This document shows positions 1-8,690 of a stretch of 20,440 nucleotides of DNA, one piece after another (position 1 is the first letter of the stretch; each line of letters starts with the position of its first letter). Under the pieces are notes generated by a model that had not been told where the DNA came from, made no database searches, and worked only from the letters and a program-made list of their open reading frames with translations. A program made the position numbers and the translations under genes. Source of the stretch: Reclinomonas americana ATCC 50394. Its lineage: Eukaryota; Jakobida; Jakobea; Jakobida. The DNA lies in contig PS015603.1 of NCBI GenBank assembly GCA_048213135.1, positions 1 through 20,440 on the forward strand, in the 5' to 3' direction.

Positions 1-525
1 GTTGCTACGTATGCCGAGTTTTTCTTTCTTTGTCCTGAGAGCAAAAAGACAGACGGACGGAGTAAAAAATTAAATTACCCGGACAAGGGCACAACGCGCC
101 TCGTGGCAATCGGCATCAAGCAGCTGGCGGTGACTGACTTGCAGTGCGTGTTTTGCATCGACACTCTCGACGCGCGATCGACTCGTACGCGTCGACGTCG
201 CGATCGACTGCACTGCAGCTCGAGAACTGCGTGGCATGAGAGAGACGAACAGTGAGCCGACTGTATGAGTGCCGCGATGCTGGAGTTCCACCGATCGGAG
301 ACGTGTTGGCAGTGGTCAACGTCGATCGCGACCACATCTACATCGATATCGATATCGGAATTCGCGAATGCGTCATTGCTGCACTGACACCAGCGCAGCG
401 CTGCACTCACTGACCAGTCTCTTCCCGTATGCATCGTGCACCACTGGCAGCGATTGGCAGCGCGAGGGGGACACAGCGGGTATCGTGTCGTGGACATGCC
501 AGCGCGTTTCAATCTGGAGATCTAG
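1..525. other. 5' flank of the first WD40 gene
   Basis: No gene is recognised here. Open frames occur on both strands but look like composition-driven shadows. The one stretch that reads like protein is a plus-strand frame at 240-413 with no ATG near its start; its middle reads GDVLAVVNVDRDHIYIDIDI. It includes a small ATCGAT-type repeat near 345-358. It could be a stray exon of a gene starting left of the window, or chance. I see no convincing promoter motif. Confidence 0.4.
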
Positions 526-1741
526 ATGCGCCACGAGCTGACACGTGTGTCGCTGTTGGTGGCATGCTTGGTCATCGCTGCATACGCGTGCCTTGGAGTG
601 CATGGCGAGGGCTTGAACAGCGCATTAGAAAGGCACGTGTCGTGCATTGTGTGTTTGCGTGTGAGTATCGCAGCCTCACGACGCGTTGTGCAGAGTGTTT
701 CGCGGACACGATCGATGGGTGCTGGGGGTGGCAATGACACCCGACGGCCAGCACGTTGTCACTGCCGACAGGGAGGGGAGAGTGATTGTGTGGTCGACTG
801 CGACTGGTGAGCAAGTCTGGCAACTAGTCGATGACCCTGATGCTCTCTGGCCAGTGCACTCGGTGAGCGTTTCCCCTGACGGCCGGCACATTCTGACTGG
901 GTGTGCCGACGGAACGGTGCGAATGTGGTCCATGGCAAGCGGCGAAATCGTGTGGCGACACAAATTGGCGGAGCGCACGAGCACTGTGCATTCCGTGGTC
1001 ACGTCGTCCGACGGCAGGCACGTTGTGGCCGGCGTTGACGACGGCTCCATACGGGTGTTGTCTGCATTGAACGGCAAGGAGGTGCGCATGGTGGAGGCAC
1101 ACGCTGGAATCGTGTACTCAGTGGCAGTGACTCCCGACGGCCAACGCATTGTGAGTGGTGGTCGAGATGGAATAATTCGGGTGTGGTCGCTGGCGAGTGG
1201 TGAGGAGCAATGGCAGCTTCAGGGTCACAAATCATCGGTGCTCTCCGTGGCAGTGACTCGCGACGGTCGGTTCATTGTGAGTGGCGGCCGCGACATGACG
1301 GTTCGGGTGTGGTCGATGGCCAGTGGTGAGGTAGTGCGCCGATTCGTGGGGCACACGAACGAGGTGAGATCAGTGGCGGTGACCCCTGACAGCCGATACA
1401 TTGTGAGCGGCAGCTCGGACTCGACCGTGCGAGTATGGTCGTTGTCCACTGGGTATATGGTGGGGTGGCTGGGAGGACACGAGGGTACGGTGATGTGTGT
1501 CGCTGTCGCGCCGGATGGTCGGCGGGTTGTGAGCGGCGGTGGCGATAATGCGGTGCGCATGTGGCGGATGTCGTCCGTGGTGCCTCCGGGCAGCGGTGGC
1601 AATCCTGCAGACCTGCAATCTTCGGGTCTCAACTCCCCAGTGCTGTGGAGTGTGGCGGAGTATTTGTGCACGGCCATGCTTCTTACGGTCACCTCTCTGC
1701 TGCTCATCGTCGTTCTCGCGCACTACACGCGAGTTCAGTGA
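526..1741 (+). CDS. Seven-repeat WD40 protein with hydrophobic N- and C-terminal segments
   Basis: The exon ending at 1741 (TGA) encodes seven consecutive WD40 repeats, each built on a core like SVAVTPDGQRIVSGG followed by IRVW. This is enough for one closed beta-propeller, a protein-binding scaffold. After a short Gly/Pro/Ser linker comes a strong membrane segment (YLCTAMLLTVTSLLLIVVLA) with only a few residues after it, as in tail-anchored proteins. The repeat frame is closed upstream by TGA at 662-664 and has no ATG, so the start must be spliced in. ATG 526 opens a frame beginning MRHELTRVSLLVACLVIAAY, a signal-peptide-like segment. Removing about 642-693 (GTGCAT...TTGTGCAG) joins the two in phase and gives about 387 residues; donors at 639 or 651 also fit. 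Tail-anchored WD40 proteins such as SEC12/PREB are known, but these repeats are too regular to call that family. The propeller is firm; the first exon is inferred. Confidence 0.75.
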
Positions 1742-2083
1742 ATGGGTTGGTTGGCCATGGGATGGTTGTCGAAACCACAATGGCTCTGTTACGGGGCTGG
1801 AGACTTGGCAAAGAGGAAGGTTGTTTTTCTGAATTGCTGTGCACTTGCTGCAACCAGTTGTCTTTGTAATGGAGCAACAGATCCAGAGAAAGAGGAGAAC
1901 GAATGCGTCGTGTCACCAGTGAAGTGCTGCATGCTGGCGACTTTGTTTCGAGTTTCTTGTGTTGCTAAGTGTACTATAAGCAAGGCCCTTGTTACATCCC
2001 TCAGTGATGTGCCTCGAGCACGTCTGTGTGCCCTGCTGTCCGCCTTCGTCCGTGATTGTCAGTCTTCTCTGTGTGGAGCGTCC
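1742..2083 (+). other. Spacer between the WD40 and RING/TRAF genes, open in frame throughout
   Basis: This stretch follows directly on the TGA of the WD40 gene and begins with ATG in the same frame. The frame stays open through 114 codons into the RING/TRAF coding region. The predicted peptide is rich in Cys and resembles no domain I know, so I treat it as spacer or 5' leader and start the next gene at ATG 2084. An N-terminal extension cannot be excluded. Confidence 0.45.
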
Positions 2084-4542
2084 ATGTCCGCCGATCCTCT
2101 CCTCACCCTCGGCGATGAGGTGATTGTGGTGGGCGACCCGTCACACGAGGAGCGCTTCGTGTTCCGTGTGGTGCAGTCGGCGCAGCGACCGCCAGCGCAG
2201 AATGCAAGGGCGCCCGTGTGCCTCGAACACGTGGTGGAGAAGTATCGCGTGACTGCGCAGGACTACGAGTGCCCCGTGTGCAGAGTGAGTGAGCGGAAGT
2301 AATTAGGAGAGAGAGTGTGTGTGTGCTGACAGTGGGATGCGCAGGAGCTGTGTAATCCGGATTTTGTGTTGTGTTCCAATGAGGTTCACCACTTGTGTCG
2401 GTGAGTGAGTGAGTGTGAGAGAGAGAGAAAGCAGGTGTGAGAGGCAGGCAAGCAGACACACACGCACACACATGCCAAGGAGAGAGAGTCAAATCGCTGC
2501 AATTCTTCCGATGTTCATGATTGTGTTTGTCTCTTCAGTGAGCACCTCAGCGAGGCACCACAAGGCACCAACTGGTGTGGATGCGGGGTGACGTCGACGG
2601 CGAATGCAGTGGAGCCTCTGCGGCGCATGAAACTCACGTTTGAGAATATGGAGGTGATTTTGCAGTGCACTGCTGAGACTCTTATCCTCCGCTTGGGCTC
2701 ATGTGGACTGTTGCAGATCTTGTGCCCGACGTGCCAGCAACGAATGGTTTCGTGTTGGTGCATTGTGCATCTGCCCACTCGATCTTCTCACTCTACACCA
2801 GACCATTGGCGACTACGATCGCACACACGCACTGGCGGCGTGTCGGTACGCGTGCGTCACGTGTGGGGCGACCATGCCACTCAACCACACCGAGGTACAT
2901 GCGTGGAGTGAATGCCTGCATGCGTGCCCACACGGATGTGGTGCGCGTTTGCCGCTGAGCGAGATGGTGGAGCACAGTCGCCGTGTGTGCGTGCGACCGT
3001 GTCCGCGGTGTGGTGTCGGCTGTGTGCTGCCGAACATGCGACACCATCTGGGTGAGTTCCGCCGACTGGAAAGGGAAATATTGTCGTTTGTCAACTCACT
3101 CAGTTGCTAGAGAGCGCATGTGCGATAATGACCGCGACGTGCCGGGCGGCAGATCTCGGCTGCCAGACGCGTGGATCGAGGCGTGAGGTGGAGGCGCATG
3201 AGCAAGTGTGCGAACTGGTGCGAGCAGAGAGACCGCTGCGAGAGGTGTGCAATCTGCAAGATGCCTTCCTTTGCGACCATCACTGACAGGAGCACCGAAC
3301 AGATGCACGCACATGTGAGAGACTTGGAGGGTGAAGTGCGTTTGTTGCGAGAACGACTGGAAGCAGAAACTCACGAAAAGGGACAACTGATGCGGCGACA
3401 GGCGGAGATGGAGAGGGAGCTGCAGGAGCGGAACCGTCGACTGGAGGAGCAACAGCAGCGGCTCGAGGAGCAGCGAGCTGCGGCGGAGAGGCAGCGTGAG
3501 GAGCTTGCTGGTCGACTGGCTGCTGAAACGCGCGAGAAGGAAAAGGCACAGCAGAATCTGGAAGAAACGGAGCAGCAGCTTCAGTACCTGCAGCAACTGC
3601 TGGAGGAGCAATTTGCGATGGCAGAGCATGCTCAGCCTGCACCACAGCCTCCACCACGGCCCGCACTACCGCCCCCAGTAAATATGCCACCCGCAGCTCC
3701 GGCGCCTCCGCCGGTGAATACTGATCGTCTCGCTGGCAGCGGTCAGGCTGCACGTGGTCTGCTGAACTTGATATACCATCTTCCTCCTGTTCCCCTATTC
3801 GCTGACAGGAGGTGGTTTGTGCGCAGGAAACGTGGGTAATGCGGGATCGGCAGCAACCGACCCAAAACTGAGTCAGTTGATGAACAGAACTGTGCGATGG
3901 GACGGCATTTCTGTTGGCATGCTACTTCCTCCGAGCAAAGACATTAACGAAATGCTCGCTTCGGCACCGGTGATGGTGCGTTGACGGGCTATATTTTATG
4001 ATTCTTGTGAACTGCAGTGTGGCTGACTTACTTTGGTGCTCTCAGGCAATCGGGAATCGAGATATTCCCATGTACCGCGCTTGCCCTCACTGCTCGATCA
4101 TTCACGGTGCGCTGCTGCTGTGCCCTCGATCACAGTTCGGTTGTGTCCTTACTGTTCTCTTTCTGACGTACTGTTGTCATGAGCAGACTTGCGTGACCAG
4201 CCCAATCCTCCATTCTGTGACTGTGTGTGCGACCACACATTCTGCTTTGCGTGCCTGGAGATGGACATTGGTATAACACAGACTGGCTTTTGGCACGCGC
4301 GTCGTGGCAAGTGCCGCGTTGCAGACCGGCAGCGTGTGTGATGGTCGTTTGCGTTGCGGTTGACGATCACAAGCAGCTTCTCGTTTCCACCGGTGCTTCT
4401 TGTGTTGCAGTTGGTGAGGAATGTATTCACAATGCCAATAGCACCACATCCGCGTATAGGCGGTTGCAGTATGCAGCCCAAGCATTCGCGGTCGGTCAGT
4501 GCGGCCGCCGGTCATGCGCAACGTAAATTAACAATTTGTTGA
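2084..4542 (+). CDS. RING / TRAF-type zinc finger / coiled-coil / IBR-like protein, probable E3 ubiquitin ligase
   Basis: Proposed exons: 2084-2284, 2345-2400, 2539-2653, 2717-2746, 2802-3051, 3111-3246, 3290-3756, 3809-3975, 4046-4106, 4187-4335 and 4411-4542 (1764 nt, 587 residues). Order: a RING-like set C63-x2-C66, C77, H82, C85, H88, C127-x2-C130; TRAF-type fingers C152-x2-C155-x11-H167-x4-C172, C176-x3-C180-x11-H192-x4-C197, C201-x2-C204 and C228-x6-C235-x11-H247-x3-C251; a long Glu/Gln/Arg coiled coil at about 265-372; a Pro-rich linker; and a second Cys/His cluster, C487-x2-C490 with CDHTFCFACLE near 509-519, like the IBR of RBR ligases. RING and TRAF fingers normally recruit E2 enzymes and receptors or adaptors, with coiled coils driving oligomers; the ligase role is inferred. 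Less certain points are the 43-nt intron at 3247-3289, the donor near 3757, a possible extra in-frame intron at 4271-4324, and the last exon. Confidence 0.8.
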
Positions 4543-4593
4543 TGAATTCAGGTACTTATTTACGTATACCCTCCTCTCCTCTCCCTTCCTCTC

Positions 4594-5328
4594 TCACCTC
4601 CTCCTAATCCCCGGCAAGTCGACATTGCTGTACAGGCAATAGTTGCGCCACTTGTTCGGCTTGACCGTGGCGTACTCCAGCACGAAATTGGTCGGTCGCA
4701 GCTGGAAGGGTGCAAAGTAGCGCAGCAGTTCCTGCTCCTCGCGCTTGAGGAAGCCGATGAGGATCTTGGTGGTGTAATCGTAGTCGACAATGACGCTGAC
4801 GGCCTCGAAGAGCTGCGCCATGGGGATGTAGAAGAAGGGCGGGTCGAAGACCACGACGCGGAAGCGGTCGCCGGTCGCCGCCGGCCGCGTCAAGTCAAAG
4901 TAGCGGTACCGCGGCAAGTAATCGAAGCGCCGATCAATGTCGTAGAGAGCCTCTTCGCGGCCCTGCAGGTGCCAGGCGTGTGCCAGACTCGGCGTGGACA
5001 GGCAGCAGCAATCGAGCGAGACGACGTCAACGTCTTCGTCGCTGGCCGCAGCTTCTTCTTCTTCTGCTGCTGCTCCCTCTGCTGCCGCTGTAGTGGTGGT
5101 GGTGGTGGTGGTTGTGGTGTCGAGTTCACATGTGTCGTCGTCGTCGTCGTCGTCGTCGTGCTGTGCGTGGAGGGACTCGACGGCGTGCATGAGGCGCACG
5201 ACAGTGTTCTCGGTCCAAAAGTACTGCTCCAAGTCGTGGCGCTCGACAAAGCCCTGCGCGAACATGGAACGGCTGCTGCTGCCGCTGGCGGTGGCCATGT
5301 TGGTGGTACGGGTAGCGGTGGCGGCCAT
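4594..5328 (-). CDS. EEF1AKMT1: Class I SAM-dependent methyltransferase, eEF1A lysine methyltransferase 1 (EFM5) family
   Basis: Single-exon ORF of 244 residues from ATG at 5328 to TGA at 4594-4596. It matches the N6-adenineMlase/EEF1AKMT1 family: an N-terminal Q-Y-F-W-T-x-x-T-V helix near 35-50, a central strand-loop with YDIDRRFDYLPRYRYFD at about 129-145, the motif IV signature DPPF at 162-165, and a C-terminal W-R-N-Y-C-L-Y-S-N-V-D block at 227-237 resembling the NEFRCY-type end of EFM5. Members methylate a lysine of translation elongation factor eEF1A in the cytosol. The family was first annotated as DNA adenine methylase because of the DPPF/Y motif. Odd here is a low-complexity insert at about 58-97 (Asp8, Thr10, Ala/Glu runs), encoded by triplet repeats. 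The gene is convergent with the RING/TRAF gene, with about 50 bp between the stops. The exact substrate is inferred from family. Confidence 0.8.
   Translation of the reverse strand: MAATATRTTNMATASGSSSRSMFAQGFVERHDLEQYFWTENTVVRLMHAVESLHAQHDDDDDDDDTCELDTTTTTTTTTTAAAEGAAAEEEEAAASDEDVDVVSLDCCCLSTPSLAHAWHLQGREEALYDIDRRFDYLPRYRYFDLTRPAATGDRFRVVVFDPPFFYIPMAQLFEAVSVIVDYDYTTKILIGFLKREEQELLRYFAPFQLRPTNFVLEYATVKPNKWRNYCLYSNVDLPGIRRR
5089..5158. repeat. GTG and GTC triplet repeats inside the methyltransferase coding region
   Basis: Plus-strand GTG runs (about 5092-5112) and GTC runs (about 5136-5158). Read on the minus strand they encode poly-Thr and poly-Asp in the methyltransferase. Triplet periodicity keeps the frame, so length changes would be tolerated. 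Adjacent CTT/CTG runs encode the Glu/Ala stretch. Confidence 0.9.
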
Positions 5329-5397
5329 ACTTTCTTTTCTCTCTCAAGTACACTCGAAAACAAACAGAAAAAAACACGAACACGACAAGGGCTAAAT

Positions 5398-5763
5398 ATG
5401 GCGTCTCCGTCCCCGCTCGTCCATGCGGCCTATTTCTGGACCTGGCACAAGTGCTGCTTGTGGCTCGATGGTGGCGGAGGCGCCAGACAGCTTATCGGCG
5501 GCGTCTCTTCAGCTGGTCATGAGATCGATAGGCAAATCCGACAAAAGATTGAACTCATGATCAATCTCGCAGCGATGCCTCTCGCTTTGCAACTCTCTGC
5601 CATCGCCCTTGAGTCGCGTCTCCTTCCTTCCACAGTGCACCACGCCATGCATCCGTCGCTGGTGCTTGCGTTCGTGCAACGGAAGAAGTTGTCGTCGGAC
5701 TTGTCGGACTTCTGGTGTTCTTCCGAGTTCAGTTCTTTATTCATTTCTCTCTCTTGTCGCGCA
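5398..5763 (+). CDS. Weak ORF, divergent from the methyltransferase gene, cut by an assembly gap
   Basis: ATG at 5398 opens a frame of 122 codons that is still open at the gap (5764-5967, 204 N). The predicted peptide starts MASPSPLVHAAYFWTWHKCC and has an amphipathic middle with EIDRQIRQKIELMINL and LALQLSAIALESRLL. I recognise no domain. The same frame is also open upstream through the methyltransferase gene, which weakens the case. In favour, the ATG lies only 69 bp from the divergent methyltransferase start, a layout that would allow a shared promoter in an A-rich segment at 5340-5397. It may be a first exon, a small gene, or spacer. Confidence 0.25.
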
Positions 5764-5967
5764 NNNNNNNNNNNNNNNNNNNNNNNNNNNNNNNNNNNNN
5801 NNNNNNNNNNNNNNNNNNNNNNNNNNNNNNNNNNNNNNNNNNNNNNNNNNNNNNNNNNNNNNNNNNNNNNNNNNNNNNNNNNNNNNNNNNNNNNNNNNNN
5901 NNNNNNNNNNNNNNNNNNNNNNNNNNNNNNNNNNNNNNNNNNNNNNNNNNNNNNNNNNNNNNNNNNN

Positions 5968-6697
5968 CCCGCAGTTCGGCCACACGGCGAAAGCCGAGTC
6001 GCTCGTACACGGCGAGTCCGTCGGGCGACGCCTGCAGCGTGGCCGTTCGCAACTGACGTCGCTTGCCGTCGGCGAGCATCGCGCGCAGCAGGCGTGTGGC
6101 GAGGCCGCGGCGTCGGTGGGTGGCCTCGGTGGCCACACAACAGACGCCCAGATCGTCGCCTACGGTCACACCCACCGCCACGCACACGAACGGTGCGCCC
6201 TCGCGATCGTCGTCGCGCAGACCAAAAGTCTGCAAGCGGATGTGTTCGTCGTCGCGCAGCGCGCAAGCCAGCTTGGTGAACACGCCAATGAGCTCGCCGT
6301 ACGCTCGCTCGTTGATGTCGGCCATCACCTCCAGTGGCACGTTGGTCTCCACTGCGGCATCCACCTCCGCCTCGTCGACATCCACCACCTCCGACAAGGC
6401 GACGCCGAGACAAGGCAACACGCCAAGATCCGCCGCATGCACTCGTCCCGGCACGCTGTCGGCCACGGTCCACACGCAGCCCGGCAGCTTCTCATCGTCG
6501 TGCTCGGGGGGTGTGGCACCGAGTGGCACCACCACCGCGTCGAAGAAGGGATTCACCACCGCAATGTCGATGCGCGCCCCGAGGGCATTGCTGCGACGCA
6601 CCTCTACTTCCGGACTCACACCCCAGCGGCCCAGTGCGGCGGTCCACTCGCCGAAGCTGAGAAGCGAGCGGCGAGCCAACTCGGTGTCGTCGAGCAT
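5968..6697 (-). CDS. GNAT-family N-acetyltransferase (3' end lost in gap)
   Basis: Minus-strand ORF from ATG at 6697 (just inside a 20-N gap at 6703-6722), running intronless into the gap at 5764-5967, so the last residues are missing. The C-terminal half is a GNAT domain: a strand with CVAVGVTVGDDLGVCCVATE, then acetyl-CoA motif A as THRRRGLATRLL, then DGLAVYERLGFRRVAELR, the usual GNAT Y-x-x-x-G-F end. The N-terminal half (DDTELARRSLLSFGEW, later VNPFFDAVVV) resembles a lead domain common in bacterial GNAT proteins of about 250-280 residues. It should transfer acetyl from acetyl-CoA to an amine; the substrate is unknown. Lack of introns and a bacterial-type layout suggest possible bacterial ancestry. 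A start further upstream through the 20-N gap is open in frame but poor in protein character. Confidence 0.75.
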
Positions 6698-7370
6698 GCC
6701 AGNNNNNNNNNNNNNNNNNNNNCGTTCATGCGCCAAAAGGTGGACGAGTGACAACTGCGGAAGCAAGGGTGAGAGCGCGCTGGCGAGGAAGCGGCGCCGG
6801 CTTTGTCGTCGTTCATGATTGCAGTGTGACCGGCGTGATTCAACAACAACGGCAGCAGCGCGCGCGCGGGGAGTCACAGCACAGCAGTAAACTGGCGTGT
6901 CAGCGTTTGGGTCGTTTCTCCACCGCGCCTGCGCGCTCTCGGAACGCTGCGGTGCTGAAGGATGCCACGAATATCGCACAGTGGCAGCTTAGATCAACCT
7001 GCTTCAACGATGCAACGGAAACGCCATCGTTACTGTTCTGCGATATCGATGTCTCCGTCCCTGGTGCTCACTCAAGAGGGCGATCATCATGCAGCTGCGT
7101 TGCTGGTTGGATTCGCAAAGTTGCAACTTGCAAGGGTCAAGAGGATCCTTGTATGTTGCGCTCCTGCGACCGCGGCGGACACGTTTCGATTACAAAGTAC
7201 ACAGCAATCGCGACACGCACCGCAAACACACCAACGCCAACCTCCTCCCCAACGCCACCACTCAACGCCTACGCACTCACGTGAAGTCGACTTGGGAGAC
7301 AAGAAAGAAAGGCGCGAGCGGAAAATTACACTCTTTCACTTGTTTGCTTCTCTCTCTGTGTGTGTTCCGC
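6698..7370. other. Spacer upstream of the GNAT and myristoylated-exon genes
   Basis: About 670 bp between two divergent genes, including the 20-N gap at 6703-6722. Overlapping open frames exist on both strands, but none has a recognisable domain or balanced composition. It presumably holds the promoters of both flanking genes. A pyrimidine-rich stretch at 7331-7362 lies just before the next ATG and may be leader sequence or an acceptor tract. Confidence 0.4.
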
Positions 7371-7747
7371 ATGGGCAGTGTGGCCTCCAGCGGCGGCAGC
7401 TCCAGCGGAGGAGGAGGCGGAGTCGGCACAGGCAGTGCCAGCAGCGCAGCCACGACCACCACACTCTCCACCACTCGCCGCTCGCACACTCGCCTCGTCA
7501 ACCCTCTGCCTGTCTCCTCTCTCGCGCCTCCTCCTCCTCCACTCACCGACTCCAGTGATGACGAGGAGGAGACTGAGTGGGGCGAGTGTGAGGAGACGAG
7601 CAGTGACGGAGGTGGAGTGATGGTGAAGAGAGTGGAGGAGAGTGAGAGTGGAAGTGGAGGAGGAGGTGTGCCGAGAGTGGTGGCGTTGCCTGTGTCGTCG
7701 CGACCGCGATCGTTGTCGAATGGGTCGCCCATAAGTGTGGCATCGCG
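7371..7747 (+). CDS. First exon of a putatively N-myristoylated Gly/Ser-rich acidic protein
   Basis: ATG at 7371 begins MGSVASSGGSS. Gly2 with Ser6 fits the N-myristoyltransferase consensus (MGxxxS/T). The rest is low complexity: Gly/Ser/Thr-rich, then poly-Pro, an acidic block with TDSSDDEEETEWGECEE, a second Ser/Gly block and a basic Ser-rich end with SLSNGSPISVASR. The frame meets a TGA at 7749-7751, but that lies inside CGG|TGAGTG, an excellent donor (GTGAGT at 7748), so an intron with two bases carried over is more likely than a 126-residue protein. I cannot place the next exon: the sequence runs into GA/TG repeats and a 363-N gap. The WDR41 start lies 2.1 kb on, but this donor does not phase with the acceptor at 9829. 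Function unknown; membrane attachment is inferred from the first residues. Confidence 0.55.
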
Positions 7748-7790
7748 GTGAGTGTGAAAGAGGAGAGAGAGAGAGAGGAGAGAGAGAGAG

Positions 7791-7827
<37 letters not shown>

Positions 7828-7853
7828 GGAGGGGAGGGGAGGAGAGAGAGGAG

Positions 7854-7918
<65 letters not shown>

Positions 7919-8281
7919 NNNNNNNNNNNNNNNNNNNNNNNNNNNNNNNNNNNNNNNNNNNNNNNNNNNNNNNNNNNNNNNNNNNNNNNNNNNNNNNNNN
8001 NNNNNNNNNNNNNNNNNNNNNNNNNNNNNNNNNNNNNNNNNNNNNNNNNNNNNNNNNNNNNNNNNNNNNNNNNNNNNNNNNNNNNNNNNNNNNNNNNNNN
8101 NNNNNNNNNNNNNNNNNNNNNNNNNNNNNNNNNNNNNNNNNNNNNNNNNNNNNNNNNNNNNNNNNNNNNNNNNNNNNNNNNNNNNNNNNNNNNNNNNNNN
8201 NNNNNNNNNNNNNNNNNNNNNNNNNNNNNNNNNNNNNNNNNNNNNNNNNNNNNNNNNNNNNNNNNNNNNNNNNNNNNNNNN

Positions 8282-8332
<51 letters not shown>

Positions 8333-8690
8333 CGGAGAAAGTGTGTGAGAGATGAGGAAAGCGTGCAAAGAGTGTGTGTTTGTGTGTGTAATGAGAGAGT
8401 AGTGTGTGTGTGTTATGGGAGAGAGAGCAGAGTGTGTGAGTGTGAGTGTGTGTGAGTGTTAGCGCACAAAACATTGTCTGTTTATTGACTGTGCTTGTTC
8501 TCTCACTCACTCTTGCGCATTGTGCTCGCACACAGGCGCGCTCACTCTCTGTCTCTCTGTCTCGCTTTCTCTGTGTGTGTATGAGAGACTTGTGCAATCG
8601 AACACTGCTTGTTGGTGATGGAGCACGCGTGTTTGAGTATGAGTATGTGTGTGTGTGTGAGAGAGAGTATTGGTCACTCAGGCGCTGTCT
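7748..8690 (+). repeat. GA/TG microsatellite tract with 363-N gap
   Basis: Starts at the GTGAGT donor of the preceding exon. (GA)n with interruptions runs to about 7856, (TG)n at 7857-7898, (GA)n at 7899-7918, N at 7919-8281, then (TG)n and (GA)n again to about 8332, followed by decayed GTGTGAG sequence to about 8660. The similar order on both sides of the gap suggests one large compound array whose true length is not represented. A short frame at 8586-8646 (DLCNRTLLVGDGARVFEY) is the only protein-like piece. Confidence 0.85.

Noticed and set aside
1739-1741. TGA reassignment to a sense codon
   Set aside because: TGA is the natural end of the methyltransferase, the right-hand gene and the RING/TRAF gene, while TAA and TAG end WDR41 and OAT, as expected of the standard code.
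676-1780. Minus-strand frames opposite the WD40 repeats
   Set aside because: They mirror the repeat periodicity of the plus-strand WD40 gene and carry no independent motif.
3096-3753. Minus-strand frames opposite the coiled-coil region
   Set aside because: Leu/Gln- and Pro/Ala-rich shadows of the coiled-coil and Pro-rich exon, which has coherent plus-strand content and continues the TRAF fingers in phase.
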